From: Patella vulgata
Lineage: Eukaryota; Mollusca; Gastropoda; Patellidae
Length of the DNA: 64,000 nucleotides
Assembly: GCF_932274485.2 (NCBI RefSeq)
Contig: NC_065879.2
Coordinates: forward strand, 44,378,936-44,442,935
Direction of reading: 5' to 3'
The first letter of the stretch is position 1. Every line of letters begins with the position of its first letter. The notes under the pieces were generated by a model. The model saw only the letters and a program-made list of their open reading frames with translations, made no database searches and was not told where the DNA came from. The position numbers and the translations under genes are program-made. Shown in pieces: positions 32,209 to 43,700 of this stretch.

Positions 32209-32383
32209 GAGGGGTTGGATGGCCGAATGGTTAGCACGTGCGCGCTGTATCATAAGGTCTGTCATTGAGTCAAATGGCGTGGTTTCGATTCCCCGGTTGT
32301 ACGTGGCAAGGAGTAGGGTCGCCTGTCCATCCTCGTGGGTTTCTCCCCGCTGCTAAAGACCCCTAAGCGCAAGCGCAAGTTCA
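32209..32383 (+). mobile_element. SINE family B head, fused to SINE A
   Basis: Well kept tRNA-like head: A box TGGCCGAATGGTTAGCACG, B-box region GTGGTTTCGATTCCCCGG, then 'tagggtcgcctgtccatcct' and 'tgctaaagacccctaagcg'. It then passes straight into the SINE A body at about 32384. Confidence 0.8.
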
Positions 32384-32622
32384 CCGAGATTTTCCGGTCC
32401 AGGGCAGAGGACCTGACAAGGGCAGATGTCTAGTCGTTCAGATGTGACGAAAAACCGAGGTCCCATGTACACATTGGCGTGCAAATTAAAGATATAAGAG
32501 TAGGTCGTAGCGTCGCTGTCAGGGCAAAATTTTCCCAATAGCACACAGTATGGCGTATGCCCGTCTTCATTAGCCCAATCGGAACAGAACGGTAGGACGT
32601 TAAACCCCATTTCATTTTCCTA
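32384..32622 (+). mobile_element. SINE family A body and tail, fused to SINE B
   Basis: 'gacaagggcagatgtctagt', 'tcccatgtacacattggcgt', 'atggcgtatgcccgtcttca', tail 'ggacgttaaaccccatttca'. No SINE A head; the SINE B head takes its place. Confidence 0.82.
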
Positions 32623-32894
32623 CTATTGATGTCACGATTTTAAAAATATATCAATATACTATCTCACACAAAAGTCAAGTTTTCCAGATAAAAAAGGACA
32701 AGTCGCTATTTAACAAATCGTCACATTCTGAATAATTGGCAACATCTAAAACGTCGGCGCTTGCCATATCGGGATGATTATATAGTTGTTAGTGCGCCAG
32801 GTCGAGAAATTGCGATAAAAAGCATTGTATTTTCAAAGAAAACATAATGGTGATCGCACAAAACAAATCCATTTATTAAAATCCATTGAATTAG

Positions 32895-33425
32895 TATGGA
32901 AGCGTATTTGGGTCACTACTTATTGAGATAATATCGCAACACATCGAACTAAAATATGTCAACTTCATGAGTTATATTACAAAAAATCGACTTAATAAGT
33001 CGACTCGACGCATTAAATTCACCTCTTAACGACAAAAACTATGTCGATATGTTTACATCATGCCAATAGTCGATTTGACTCTAAATCAACAAGTCATATT
33101 TTAATGCAATATATAGACTTAATAATGTCGCCGTGTTCAGTTATGTACCACGTGCTTAATTTCATTGTCCGAGATTGCTTATTCATGAAAGTGCAGCCAA
33201 TGATGGGGTTTAACGTCCACTCGACACAAACTAGGTCATTTCGGGACTAACATATGGTTTAATTTTAGGGGTCTTTAACCGTGGGAGGAAACCGGAGGAC
33301 CCGGAGAAAACCCACTAGGTTGGACAGGCAACCTTACTCCTTGTCACGTACAACCTAGGATTCGTAAACCACGCCAGTTGGCTCAATGACAGGCCTTATG
33401 ATACAGTGCGCACGTGCTAACCATT
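32895..33425 (+). repeat. Left arm of a 530-bp inverted repeat
   Basis: Nearly identical, in reverse complement, to 34183-34712. Contains about 310 bp of unique sequence ('ttggcatgatgtaaacatg' complement and so on) followed by a SINE B copy. Frames on the two arms mirror each other and are not genes. Confidence 0.9.
33203..33425 (-). mobile_element. SINE family B in the left arm
   Basis: 'ggggtttaacgtccactcga', 'ggtttaattttaggggtctt', 'ggttggacaggcaacctta', head complement 'gcgcacgtgctaaccatt'. The inner AATTCGC part of the body is deleted in both arms, so the two share one origin. Confidence 0.85.
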
Positions 33426-33764
33426 AGCGAGTATTGATGTTTGCTCCTGATGCATCAACACGTACAATTTTACTTGATATCAGTACTAACAAACATTGCA
33501 GTTTTATTAGGTGGTCATTCCCGTTAAGCGGTCAGTCATGCAAACCCCTTGAGTCTATTGTACTCAGGAGAAATTTGATTGGACGATTACAATAGACACA
33601 CTTCGTCAAAACCCCAAGATTTTGCTATCAGTACATTGCTTCAGGAATATGGTAAAAGTCACAACATTGTTAACTCTATTGTTCGTCCAAATAGTATTTA
33701 ATCTTGACAGTTCACAAGGTTTAGACTAGTAGTATTGACAAGGACAAAGCCGATACTAAAAATA

Positions 33765-34150
33765 GCACAAACATGTCCATATTGAACTGCAATGTTCTAT
33801 CCAAAAACATGATAATCCAAAATTTCTCCTAAAAATCTCCCCGCGTTTTCACACAGTAATCACGTAGTTCTTAGTTACACTATACACAAGTTTCAAATAT
33901 CATATTTGAAGAAATCAGAGCAAAATAACCCAGTTGTAGCTACACATGGCAAAAAAACTCTTTTGGTGCTTGGAACAGTAATAAGTGCTGATAGTAAGTC
34001 TTTTAGGATTATATACAAATTACCACCCTCAAAGAAAAAAAATAACAAACAATTTTTTTCACCGATGAATTTTCAGCTATGGTAGATATAATTGACAAGA
34101 AAGGGGAGAATTCTACAATTATTGTCGGAGATTTTAATATCCATTATGGG
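33765..34150 (+). mobile_element. LINE endonuclease fragment between the arms
   Basis: Broken frames read LNCNVLSKNM near the left, then RIIYKLPPS and, further on, STIIVGDFNIHYG. The last is the conserved D-F-N motif of LINE apurinic-type endonucleases. Probably an L2/CR1-type element. It lies in the spacer of the inverted repeat. Confidence 0.6.
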
Positions 34151-34171
34151 GGGTGATGGTGGGGGGGGGGG

Positions 34172-34405
34172 GTGCATGGCCGAATGGTTAGCACGTGCGC
34201 ACTGTATCATAAGGCCTGTCATTGAGTCAACTGGCGTGGTTTCGAATCCCCGGTTGTACGTGACAAGGAGTAGGGTTGCCTGTCCAACCTTGTGGGTTTT
34301 CTCCGGGTCCTCCGGTTTCCTCCCCCTGCTAAAGACCCCTAAAAGTAAACCATATGTTAGTCCCGAAATGATCTAGTTTGTGTCGAGTGGACGTTAAACC
34401 CCATC
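34172..34405 (+). mobile_element. SINE family B in the right arm
   Basis: Head 'tggccgaatggttagcacgt', B-box region 'gtggtttcgaatccccggtt', body 'tgctaaagacccctaaaagt', tail 'gtggacgttaaaccccat'. A G-run precedes it. Confidence 0.88.
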
Positions 34406-34712
34406 ATTGGCTGCACTTTCATGAATAAGCAATCTCGGGCAATGAAATTAAGCACGTGGTACATAACTGAAAACGGCGACATTATTAAGTCTATATATTG
34501 CATTAAAATATGACTTGTTGATTTAGAGTCAAATCGACTATTGGCATGATGTAAACATGTCGACATAGTTTTTGTCGTTTAGAGGTGAATTTAATGTGTC
34601 GAGTCGACTTATTAAGTCGTTTTTTTGTAATATAACTCATGAAGTTGACATATTTTAGTTCGATGTGTTGCGATATTATCTCAATACGTAGTGACCCAAA
34701 TACGCTTCCATA
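34183..34712 (-). repeat. Right arm of the 530-bp inverted repeat
   Basis: Reverse complement of 32895-33425 with few differences; a spacer of about 757 bp separates the arms. The unit duplicated was SINE B plus its 3' flank. Confidence 0.9.
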
Positions 34713-34820
34713 GAATTAGACAATCTTATTACCCAACTCAAATTGGTATAATCATTTCAATTTAAATTTTGCCACTGCACTATAATGTATTGAAGCTAAT
34801 CTATTTATAAAACTCTAAAT

Positions 34821-35099
34821 CCCGTCGTACAAGAGCAAAGAAAATTTGACAAATTTCTTTGACGGTCTCTTCAAATTTTCTTTGACCGTGTACGAAGCCA
34901 GCAATTTATTTGACGGCCTATCTTACACGAGCATAAGTTCCAAATCTTTTACACATTTATTTGACGAAAAGCTATGCATGCCAGCTTTATGTCAAATCTC
35001 ATAAGGCAAATGAAAATGTGGCAAATTTCCTCTCGTACACGAGCAAATTTCTTTGACAAATCTCCATTTGTCAAAGAAAATTTGCTCGTGTACGCCGGG
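34821..35099. mobile_element. Fold-back MITE with strong hairpin
   Basis: Ends CCCGTCGTACAAGAGCAAA (left) and the complement of TTTGCTCGTGTACGCCGGG (right). At the right end, 35034-35061 and 35066-35094 form arms of 28-29 bp differing by one base, around a 4-nt loop. The body repeats 'tttgacggtctcttc' and 'tttctttgac'. Non-coding. Confidence 0.75.
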
Positions 35100-35475
35100 C
35101 TTAATCAGCCCAACAAAGGGTGATATCAGTCTCACCAAGGGCGGATCCAGAGACCATGGATGGGGGGGGGCACAACTCGGGGTTCAGGTGGCCTTCCCTT
35201 GTAAATTTCGAAAACTAGAAACCTGGAAATGCCAAGTCTGATTTCTAGTGATCTGAGACAAGAATCCGGTTCTAAAATAATGAATTGTAATGGGACTTTT
35301 CAGTCAGAAAATCGAGATGGGGCGAGGGGGAGCGTGCACCGGGTGGGACCCCTCTATATGGCTCTATATCCGCCCTTACTCACTGTTGGTTTGTTTCAGC
35401 AGAGCCACGGATGTCTAATGACTATATATGAACGTTATTATACCGGTTCAGAGGTAATACTGTATTGAATTTACT

Positions 35476-35530
35476 GTCTTCATTAGCCCAGTGGGAGCAG
35501 TAGTAGGACGACAAACTCCATTTCATTTCA
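35476..35530 (+). mobile_element. SINE family A tail fragment
   Basis: 'gtcttcattagcccagtggg', then 'aggacgacaaactccatttc'. Only the last 50 bp or so of SINE A. Confidence 0.65.
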
Positions 35531-35869
35531 TATTGAAATTAGGGTATAAATCAATAGACAGGTACTAGCTTACCCTTTGTTAACCCGGCTTCCACGCAGT
35601 CGGGTCACGTTTCATACTGTATTTTAAAAACAGAACAAATTTGAATACTGACAGCATCAACAATTTAATGGGTTTAATGCCTCTTTAGATGAATAATTAT
35701 TGTTCTTGCACTACAGATAATGTATAGCTAATTAAAGTCACTGGTTTACAAATAGCTTATTGAAGACAAATAAAGTCAGCATGTACGTTTATCTGAAGGG
35801 CGGAGCGGTTTTACATTGTGGTGGCGGCATCATTGGTCTACTGTATTGAAAAATAATGGCTGAGGGAAC

Positions 35870-36150
35870 AATTCCCTTAAAGGGATAAAGATTAGATAAA
35901 GAGCAGACAGTTCTCGTTATAATAGTTAAAGATAGATAATGAAAAGAGAATATGCTGACAAGCGATTCAATTTTAGTCTAGCCTCGATCGTCATTACTAC
36001 CGTTAGTACAATGATACACCACGTCTCTATTATCCATATTTACGGTTATTTCATCCATTACAAAACGGATCCAAATCCACTAAATATCGCATCCTAACGA
36101 TGACACCGAGAGTTGATTCTGGTCTGGAAAAGTTACTGTCTGAACCATCG
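35870..36150. mobile_element. AT-rich MITE (family D), diverged copy
   Basis: 'gattagataaagagcagaca', 'agatagataatgaaaagag', 'cgagagttgattctggtct' match the copy at 54083 in the same order. Ends worn. Confidence 0.5.
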
Positions 36151-37317
36151 TAAAATTTAAACGGATTTCTTCGATTATGAACAAACTAGTTGACTTTGGT
36201 TAATATAAACTTACCTGTGTGTTTGTAATTACCTCCCGTTAAATAAAATCCATTGTACAACTAAATATCCCAGCGAATAAAACAGTTCTCTCTTGTAAAA
36301 TTGAACTCTTCACAAACTTTGACATCGAGAAATCAAAAATGGAAGCTAATTACGTCACTTATCGGGACAGATCATTTCGTATAAGGGGGTCTCAGCAAGG
36401 CTTGTCTATCGTAACGGTGTTTGGCTCTTTTTGTGTATGAATAAGCTATTGCTCTCGGACCAGTAATGAGTTTGGGCGTTTAAAAACATAAATACGCTCG
36501 TAGTCCGTTATTTTGTTTCCGTCTTGTATTAATTATTTGGTTAGAGAGTTGGGTGGGATTATTTCTTTTAAAAACACAGGTGCTGATTGGACATCCCGAA
36601 CTGTTCTTATCAACAATGTTTCGATTTCAGTATCTGTCGAATAAACAAAAAAAAAAGTAAATTATTCAGGAATATTATGGACGTGAACAGTCGGAACGTG
36701 AATTAAATATGGAAATTATCGAGAAGCGGTGGTCTTTTTTTTCATAGTTTTTGTGGTAATCATAAAACTTTGAGAATGGACTAATAACTACAGAGCATTG
36801 CGATTAGACCACGCGTCATGAAATATTATCAATTAAAATTATGAAATAAAGTATGTTTATTTATAAATGTTAGCCACAGAGTTGCATATAATTGACAGGG
36901 ATGTAGGGCCTAATATAATTTATTAAAATATATGTAATACACACTAATTATAACACAGGATATTTACAATTATGAGGTGATGATGACCTGAAAAGCAATA
37001 TTTACGTGTATTCGTGTAATCGGTGATATATTCATTGTGAATAAAAATTTAGTAGGTTGACAATCAATGGTTTCCAAATTAATTTATTGTCTTCAGTTGC
37101 CATTTTTGTTGCCCAAACTCAAACGATCGGAAAGGTCGCGGGTTGTTTTGATTGCAGCACACGTGATTGTCAAAATTTGTTAACCATTTACCCCTTCAAC
37201 ATATTAAGATGGTTTAGCTCATCGTGTCACATGTACAATGTTATGATGAACTTAGTCGAAAATACAAGCAAAAACATTGACTTTTCAAGAGTGAACTTTT
37301 TTTCTCGTTGGGATGTT
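36151..37317. other. No gene seen
   Basis: AT-rich sequence. A 110-codon frame starting at 37057 shows no recognisable domain and overlaps the inverted-repeat arm at its end, so it is not called. Confidence 0.4.
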
Positions 37318-37978
37318 CAATTGTGCACAGGTACATGGGGACAGGTACGCCCTTATATGGTTCACCTATGTGATTTTTTCAAAATATAATTCTGGGGTTT
37401 TTTTCAAAATATTTTTCAAATTTTTTAATCTGCTTTATTTTTCTTCCTATTTGGTGCTAAATCATATAATATTTACATCAAACATATTCGTATATAAAAA
37501 AAATAAAATTTTTATACCTTCTGATGTATCTAATAAAAGAGAAAGGTTGGTTAAGATACTTTTCTGTTGACATTTTTTTCTCCGTGAGGTACCCGTGTCG
37601 CTATTTAATTCAAAATCGTGAATAAAATTGTCTTGCCTTACAAATCAACCACTCGGTTCCTTTCGATATATATTCCTTTCGATAAAAACACATATTTCAA
37701 TTTTTTTCAAAAATGCTAAGTCAGTTTATTTGCCATAAATCACTCGAGTTTTTTTACAATTCATCGACATTTTGAACATGTTCAATAGAAATGACGGAAG
37801 TGGTAATAAGGGAGTCAACTCTGTCAACTGGCCCGAATAAACCGACGTTAAGAAAAGATTAAAAAAAATTGAAAAATATTAAGAAAACCCCCCCCAGAAA
37901 ATATTTTGAAAAAATCACATAGGTGCACCACATAAGCTTGATAAGGGCGTGCCTGTCCCCATGTACCTCTGCAATTGT
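37318..37978. mobile_element. Element with long inverted ends (about 115 bp)
   Basis: Left arm 37318-37433 ('gtacatggggacaggtacgc', 'cctatgtgattttttcaaaa', 'tctggggtttttttcaaa') pairs with the right arm 37862-37978 (complements 'gcgtgcctgtccccatgtac', 'ttttgaaaaaatcacatagg'). The AT-rich spacer of about 430 bp has no coding content. It resembles a fold-back or long-TIR MITE; the target duplication is not resolved. Confidence 0.7.
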
Positions 37979-38094
37979 GCAATGGATTTTATTCAACCGG
38001 AGGTGATTTCAAACACATAGGCAAGTTTTTAGTAACAATTATTCAGTAGTTTGTTCACAATCGACGAAATCCGTTTATAATTTACCACGATTCA

Positions 38095-38200
38095 AACAGT
38101 AATTAATGTCTAATTAATAATTTAGATAACATTTAAGGCCTAAAGAAAGACCTGCAATAGGCAGATTTAGCTCTTGCATAATGCATGTTTAACATGATTT
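38095..38200. mobile_element. AT-rich MITE (family D), right end
   Basis: 'taatgtctaattaataattt', 'taaagaaagacctgcaatag', 'gatttagctcttgcataatg' match the right part of the copies at 18000 and 54083. Confidence 0.5.
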
Positions 38201-38244
38201 ACACTCCGCCATTTCACAAAAAGCATAACAGCTGTGTTCATAAA

Positions 38245-38470
38245 AGTGATTTAATGTTTGTATTGTAATCTCTAATACTTAACGACGGTCGTTGATGTCT
38301 GATTACTCCATCCAGCGCGTTTTTTTTTTTTTGTTGTTGTTTATTTATTTATTATATTTTTTTTGGGGGGGTGGGGGTATTTTGTAGTTTGTGAATCAGT
38401 CATAACCAATTACTTCTGTATTCCCTTGTAGGATATGGTTTTCTTTATTCATTAAAAATGGTACCCGTAA
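38245..38470. repeat. Dispersed AT-rich repeat (family F), copy 2
   Basis: 'tttgtgaatcagtcataacc', 'aattacttctgtattccctt' and 'tttctttattcattaaaaat' align with 31136-31372. An inserted T-run and G-run interrupts it. Confidence 0.4.
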
Positions 38471-38984
38471 CCATGGATTTAACGACTCGTGTACTCACTA
38501 TGAAATGTTCATATCGTATATTAGGCTAGATAACCACATCATTATTAATTGAAATTAATCAATATTGAATTCCGATTCGTATTTTTAATTCCGAATATTT
38601 TGAATATATTGAATTTGAGGTTTAGCTGCTTTAATGACGAGGCAAGCCCAATCCGATTAAATATTTGATTCAAAAGATTAAGCGGAAGTGTTCATCAATG
38701 TTAATATTTGTCTTAATATGTCTACAGTGGAGAATACAATCTCATCATCGGCTTTTTCTATATACGTCAAATTTTCAACGAAGAAAGATTATCATCCCAC
38801 AAAACAAATCAATTACAAAATCCAATGAAATCGACAATTTTATCTTTGACTTAATCAAATATGTCGGGTCATTTTAAAGTTTATTTTGTGTTTATTGTTA
38901 TTTGATGTGACGCTGCACATTTTGAGGGCGATCTGTTTCACATAGGTATTGCGAAAGCCTTCTTAAAACTATGTACAAGATGAC

Positions 38985-39330
38985 TGACCTTTATGAGTTC
39001 AAATGAATTCTACATGTGACGTCACATCACAAAGCGTCGATCATTGCCACGATGTAAACTGGTCCGGGCAGAATGATGCCTTTTACTCATTTTATATACC
39101 CATTTATAGGAAATATTTTTTATCCATATATGCTTCAAACACCATTATTTATTTTTCTAATACTTAAAAAAAAAATTAATTTGCGAAGGAAACAAGTTAA
39201 TATTGCGAGCTAATTAACCCACACCAATATCATGCCTCTCAGCGATTGTAGCAGCCTAGCGATTCACTGATTAGCGTGAATTTAGTGCGGCTAAATGGTT
39301 TCAGAATATCCACTTCTGCCGCTTGTTGTC
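38985..39330. repeat. Repeat unit with TGACGTCA (family E), copy 1
   Basis: 'catgtgacgtcacatcacaa', 'gcgtcgatcattgcca' and 'gcgattgtagcagcctagcg' recur in the same order at 41015-41280. The two copies bracket the first coding exon of the PAN-fibrinogen gene. Confidence 0.6.
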
Positions 39331-39756
39331 GAGATAAATTGAACTGAATAATTTGGAATAAAAGAAAAGAGATTAAAATTTGAAAAATCAACAACACTCA
39401 CTCAACTCCGTTACCCCCAGTCCCCTTCCGCCCCTTCGCCCCCTTTATTCTGAAACAAAATTATGGTGTAGCTTTAATTCTTTTCGTATCAGGATGTATA
39501 TACAGACCAACCCAGACCTATTTGAAACGTTTAAAATGGCACGGAACTATATATTGATATGTTGAAGTATAGATTGGTATGTAAATATAAGCAGCACTAT
39601 ATAGTTCCTTAATTAACGGGCGAGTAAATTCAGTTTAGCTGAAAAGCTTTCATCAAATCAGAACAATCCTATTTTTCGAAGAAGCAAAATAACTCCGAAA
39701 AAGAAGACTATTTAACTAAATTTCAGGTGAGTAATTTCCTTATTTCAAATAAATAT

Positions 39757-39928
39757 TATGCTGAAGATGCCACGTAGTGTGCTATTGGGAAAATTTTGCC
39801 CGGCGCTAGGACCTACACTTCGAATTACAACTGTCAAGGGATCTTTTACGTGCACGTCTGTGTGAACACGGGACATCGGTTTTTGTTCCCAACCGAACAA
39901 CTAGACAGCTGCCATTGTCAGGTACAAC
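39757..39928 (-). mobile_element. SINE family A, internal fragment
   Basis: 'gtgctattgggaaaattttg', 'gggatcttttacgtgcacgt', 'aactagacagctgccattgt'. Both the tail and the head are missing. Confidence 0.7.
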
Positions 39929-40433
39929 GGAAATGGCTATTTTGAAAACTATCGCTAGTGGTTCAGTGTGAAAACCACATTCTGACTTGTGTAGGCCGAT
40001 TATTTCAAATCCATATTTGTATGAGAAATACAATAATAAAATAATTCACAACAGCTTAGACATCACATATGAGTTATTATAATATCCACAATCAGTACGA
40101 ATTCTAAATAATGTCTTTCTGTCAAAGCGACGAGAACCAACTTTACGATTTTCGTATACAGCTGTATACCTACCATACCTGCCAGAATATTCGCCAATTA
40201 ATCAAATACGCAACTCTATGTACCATATTTTCTAAATAAGACAGATACACACTGTTAACAATTCCATTAAATTCTTTTATAAATTCAAACAAAAAACGAC
40301 ATTTTCATTTCATTTTATCAAACACGAGGGCACACACTTCAACATTCTTGTTCGTTTCTCCACAAGCAAAGAGAAAACTTTTGAAACGTTGGCAGGGGCT
40401 TTGTTGTAATTGAATTTCTTTTCTTGTTTCAGA

Positions 40434-40796
40434 ATGTTACCTGGACATTTGTTTCTGATTCTATTTCTATCTGTTGGTGGTTCATGTCAAATAGAATCGA
40501 ATAATACTGATGTTATACACCAAACTAATTATAACATGTTCGATTGTGGACTTAATGGGCTGTTGAATCCGTATCAAAGTTTCACTGTTAGATCACGTTT
40601 ACATTGTTTCACGAAATGTTCAAATAGCGACGAATGTATGTCACTAGCATTCAAAAGGAAGGGCAAAACATGCATGTTGTTTGATGGGACTGTGGGTAAT
40701 TGTTCAAATCGCGAAGAACAACATGATACAGTTTTTTCAGTCAAACGTCAGGATGGTGAAATCAACGATGGCAAGTCCTCACCATACATTACATCC
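40434..40796 (+). CDS. PAN-fibrinogen gene, exon 1
   Basis: The ATG at 40434 follows a strong acceptor (TTTCTTTTCTTGTTTCAG|A) by one base, so a non-coding 5' exon probably lies upstream. An upstream in-frame ATG at 40410 falls in the acceptor tract and is not chosen. Encodes the leader MLPGHLFLILFLSVGGSC, then a Cys-rich module with FTKCSNSDECMSLAFKRKGK. Donor ACATCC|GTAAGT at 40796. A weaker GT within the exon (ATG|GTGAAA) would give phase 1. Confidence 0.75.
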
Positions 40797-43700
40797 GTAA
40801 GTCTCTGGCTATATTAATTGATACATTATAAATTATGTAGCAATTTTAGAATAGGTAATTTCGCCCCCTTTATTCGAGACGTCACTCCGTTAATTTAAAA
40901 GGTATAATGCAGTAAAACGCATTGTTGGCCCGTGACGACACTATACAGCATCAACACACCCAATCTGTTTCACAGAGATCTTCTAATATCTCTGTAACAG
41001 ATGACTGTTTCGACACGTGACGTCACATCACGCGGCGTCAATCATTGGCTCAATATCACGTGCATTATTTACATAAGACGTTACTGATTCGGGCTAAATG
41101 GTGAATTTTACTTATTTTAATACCCCTTTACACTAAATAGGAAATAATTTTCTAATAAATGAAAAAAATGTTTTAGAATTTAATTTGAAGGAAGAAAAAA
41201 GTGAGTATTTGGGACTCATTAAGTCGCATCGATTGTAGCGGCCTAGCAAAATTTCACTTCTGATCAGTGTGCAACACTCCGTTCCTTTATTATATCCCCT
41301 TCACACATACACCACAACCTCGCTACGAATTTAACAGATCGTGGCTAAGAGCGGCATAGTACGGGAGAGGTGGGGTCCTAGTAGGAAGGTAATGAGTGTG
41401 ATAGCTAGGCCACGACCTCTACACGGCTTTGGAACGTGCACCCTACCTAAGTAAGAAGTCGTGGTGGACAAGAAAGCGTAGTGAGAGCGGGGACTCTAAA
41501 GGGCAGTGTACCGAGAGCGGGGGGAAATCTCATGGTCACGCTCACTACGCGGGTATGGAACATGCACCCTACCAAGTCGTGGTGGAAAAGAAAACGTGGG
41601 GAGCATCGTTAGAGGGGGGAACTGCATAGTGGCAGCGTAATCAACGTACCCAGAGCAGGGAGAAAGCCCAACCCGCTCCCGCTACGCGCACGTCTTCTCA
41701 GCTGTTTCTGCTACCAATCAAACCACTACTGCCTTGTACCACCATCAGACTGGGGTGGCGTCCTTACTGTGCTGCTGCGACCACACGGCAACCAGAAAAT
41801 GCAGGTCGCCGGCAAATGTAAACACGTCGCGAGAAAATGTCCCCAAAAATTACCAACTCGAAAAAAGTTGCGTTCTTACCGCGACCTGTGCGAATATACC
41901 GCGCTCGTCACTACCTCTCCGCGCTTATGGCGTTTCTATTGAGATCTATTGGCTTGGCAACGGCGATCATCGGCGAACCCACGGCGCTCTAACCACGCTC
42001 ATGGGGTTCTTACCACACGTCTTCTACGTGTATCGCGACTGCACGTGCGTTTCTGGAAATTTTAAGATGACGACATACACAATGATGTATGAACTTTGAT
42101 TCTTCTGTTGTTACAGCAAGTCGTACACGAAAAGCATGGTCGCCATAGGAGCGTAATTCAAGCTTGGTAACCGTCCCATGGTCGTAATTAAGAACTCCAT
42201 GAACGCACTGGGAGCCCCATGAGGACGTGGTGCAATCGCGCAACTGTGGATGAAATCACCGTAACAGCGCCATGACAGCGAATGTACGGTGGGGTCGTGG
42301 CAGACACGCAAGTCGCCGTTGCAAATGTTACAATTTTCGCAGGGTCTTTGCCACGTGTGTACTGCGCGTGTACTACGTTCATGGAGATGATACCAAGCTT
42401 GTTTCGTGACCTTCACGACCCCACCACGTTCTTACATGCTCAAAACAAACGCCGTGACTTGGCGATCGCTGGCGACCACGGAAACCACACAACACGATAT
42501 CTGACGTTTCCACCACGCTTTTACCATGCTTATGGCGATCTTGACGCGCTCTGAGACCATTTTCCGTCGCCGTAGCAGCGTAGTAAGGGCGCAAAGCCTG
42601 TCTGACGGGGGTATTACCACACTTTATATTTTAATAAGGTCTTCGTTATGTGTGGAAGTGGGATTTTAGCGAGCTAATAAAACGTCTCGATATTAAAAAC
42701 CTTTTTTTAATTTCGTGGATGTTAAACATGTAGCAACTGCACGGGTCCATTTTGTTTACATTTAGCTCTACAAGTCTTGGTTTCCGCCCAACACACTACT
42801 TTTCAATAATCTTGATCGCCCAAGGGTAAAATATGATAACACGTGTGCAATATGCTTTCCCTTGGAATTTCCAACACGTTTCCCAAAACCATTCATCATC
42901 GACCATTCCCATTTATAGTGTCGACTATACTCTGAACAAAATAACAGTCATTAGTGTTGATGTTAGTACCTCCTTTACTGTTGATGCATTGACTTGAAGG
43001 AATGATGTCTAAAACCACCTGTTAATAATGCATCCAGGGTAAATTAATTTTCCAACTCAACCACTAGCAAGACTTACTAAAATCTCTCCATATGACCTCT
43101 GACACAAACCATGGGCCTACCTGTTTTCTGCGGACGACTTTCAGCAGACTGGACTGGGGTGGAATGATCACCATATATGAATTTCCATCGCTACGCAAGA
43201 ATAAAAAATCTATCACACACTCATGTAAAAATAACTCGTTAGAAATGCCTAGTTGTTAGTTTGATATATTATATTATACAGGTACATGTTTTCAAAATAA
43301 CTAATCTTCATGTTATTTTCCTTCATTTCTAGGAAATAGACCCTGGTTCTGACAGCGGCAGAGAATTTAGTAGGTATTAAATTGTATATGTTAAAGTGGT
43401 ATAAAGGTTCCTTTTTGGGGTGAAAGGAGGTGATTCCAGAATGGAAGTTCGCGGAACGCTGAATATCGATGAGAGTGCAAACCCTATCAATATTCCGTCC
43501 TATGATTATGCCCCTTTCCAGACTCCCTGTGAACGCGATAGATGCTACAGTTTTCAACAGATTTGTGAGCGATCTTCCAATCCCTGAAGCCCCCGCCCCC
43601 ACCCCCCACAAACAATCCATACACCCCCCACCCACCCACACACACACCCACACACACACAAACACATAGGAGGACAAACCCTATCGATATTCAGCGTGAT

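Noticed and set aside
32209-32300. tRNA gene
   Set aside because: A and B boxes are present, but the sequence is the head of SINE B, found in several copies with a SINE body and tail; the acceptor stem does not close.
33041-34566. Two near-identical 69-codon frames on opposite strands (MS-CLHHANSRFDSKSTSHI...)
   Set aside because: They are the same sequence in the two arms of the inverted repeat and run into SINE B, so they mirror the duplication and are not genes.
37057-37389. 110-codon frame
   Set aside because: No recognisable domain; its 3' part is the arm of an inverted-repeat element.
42111-42620. Overlapping frames on both strands in the GC-rich islet
   Set aside because: Long frames are expected by chance where stop codons are rare; no domain, start context or splice sites were found.
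43334-43374. Small exon between the two lectin-like exons
   Set aside because: It has acceptor- and donor-like ends, but 41 nt takes phase 0 to phase 2, and joining it to the next exon creates an immediate stop.
43469-43669. 66-codon frame ending in Pro/His/Thr repeats
   Set aside because: Its end is simply a translated (CA)n microsatellite.
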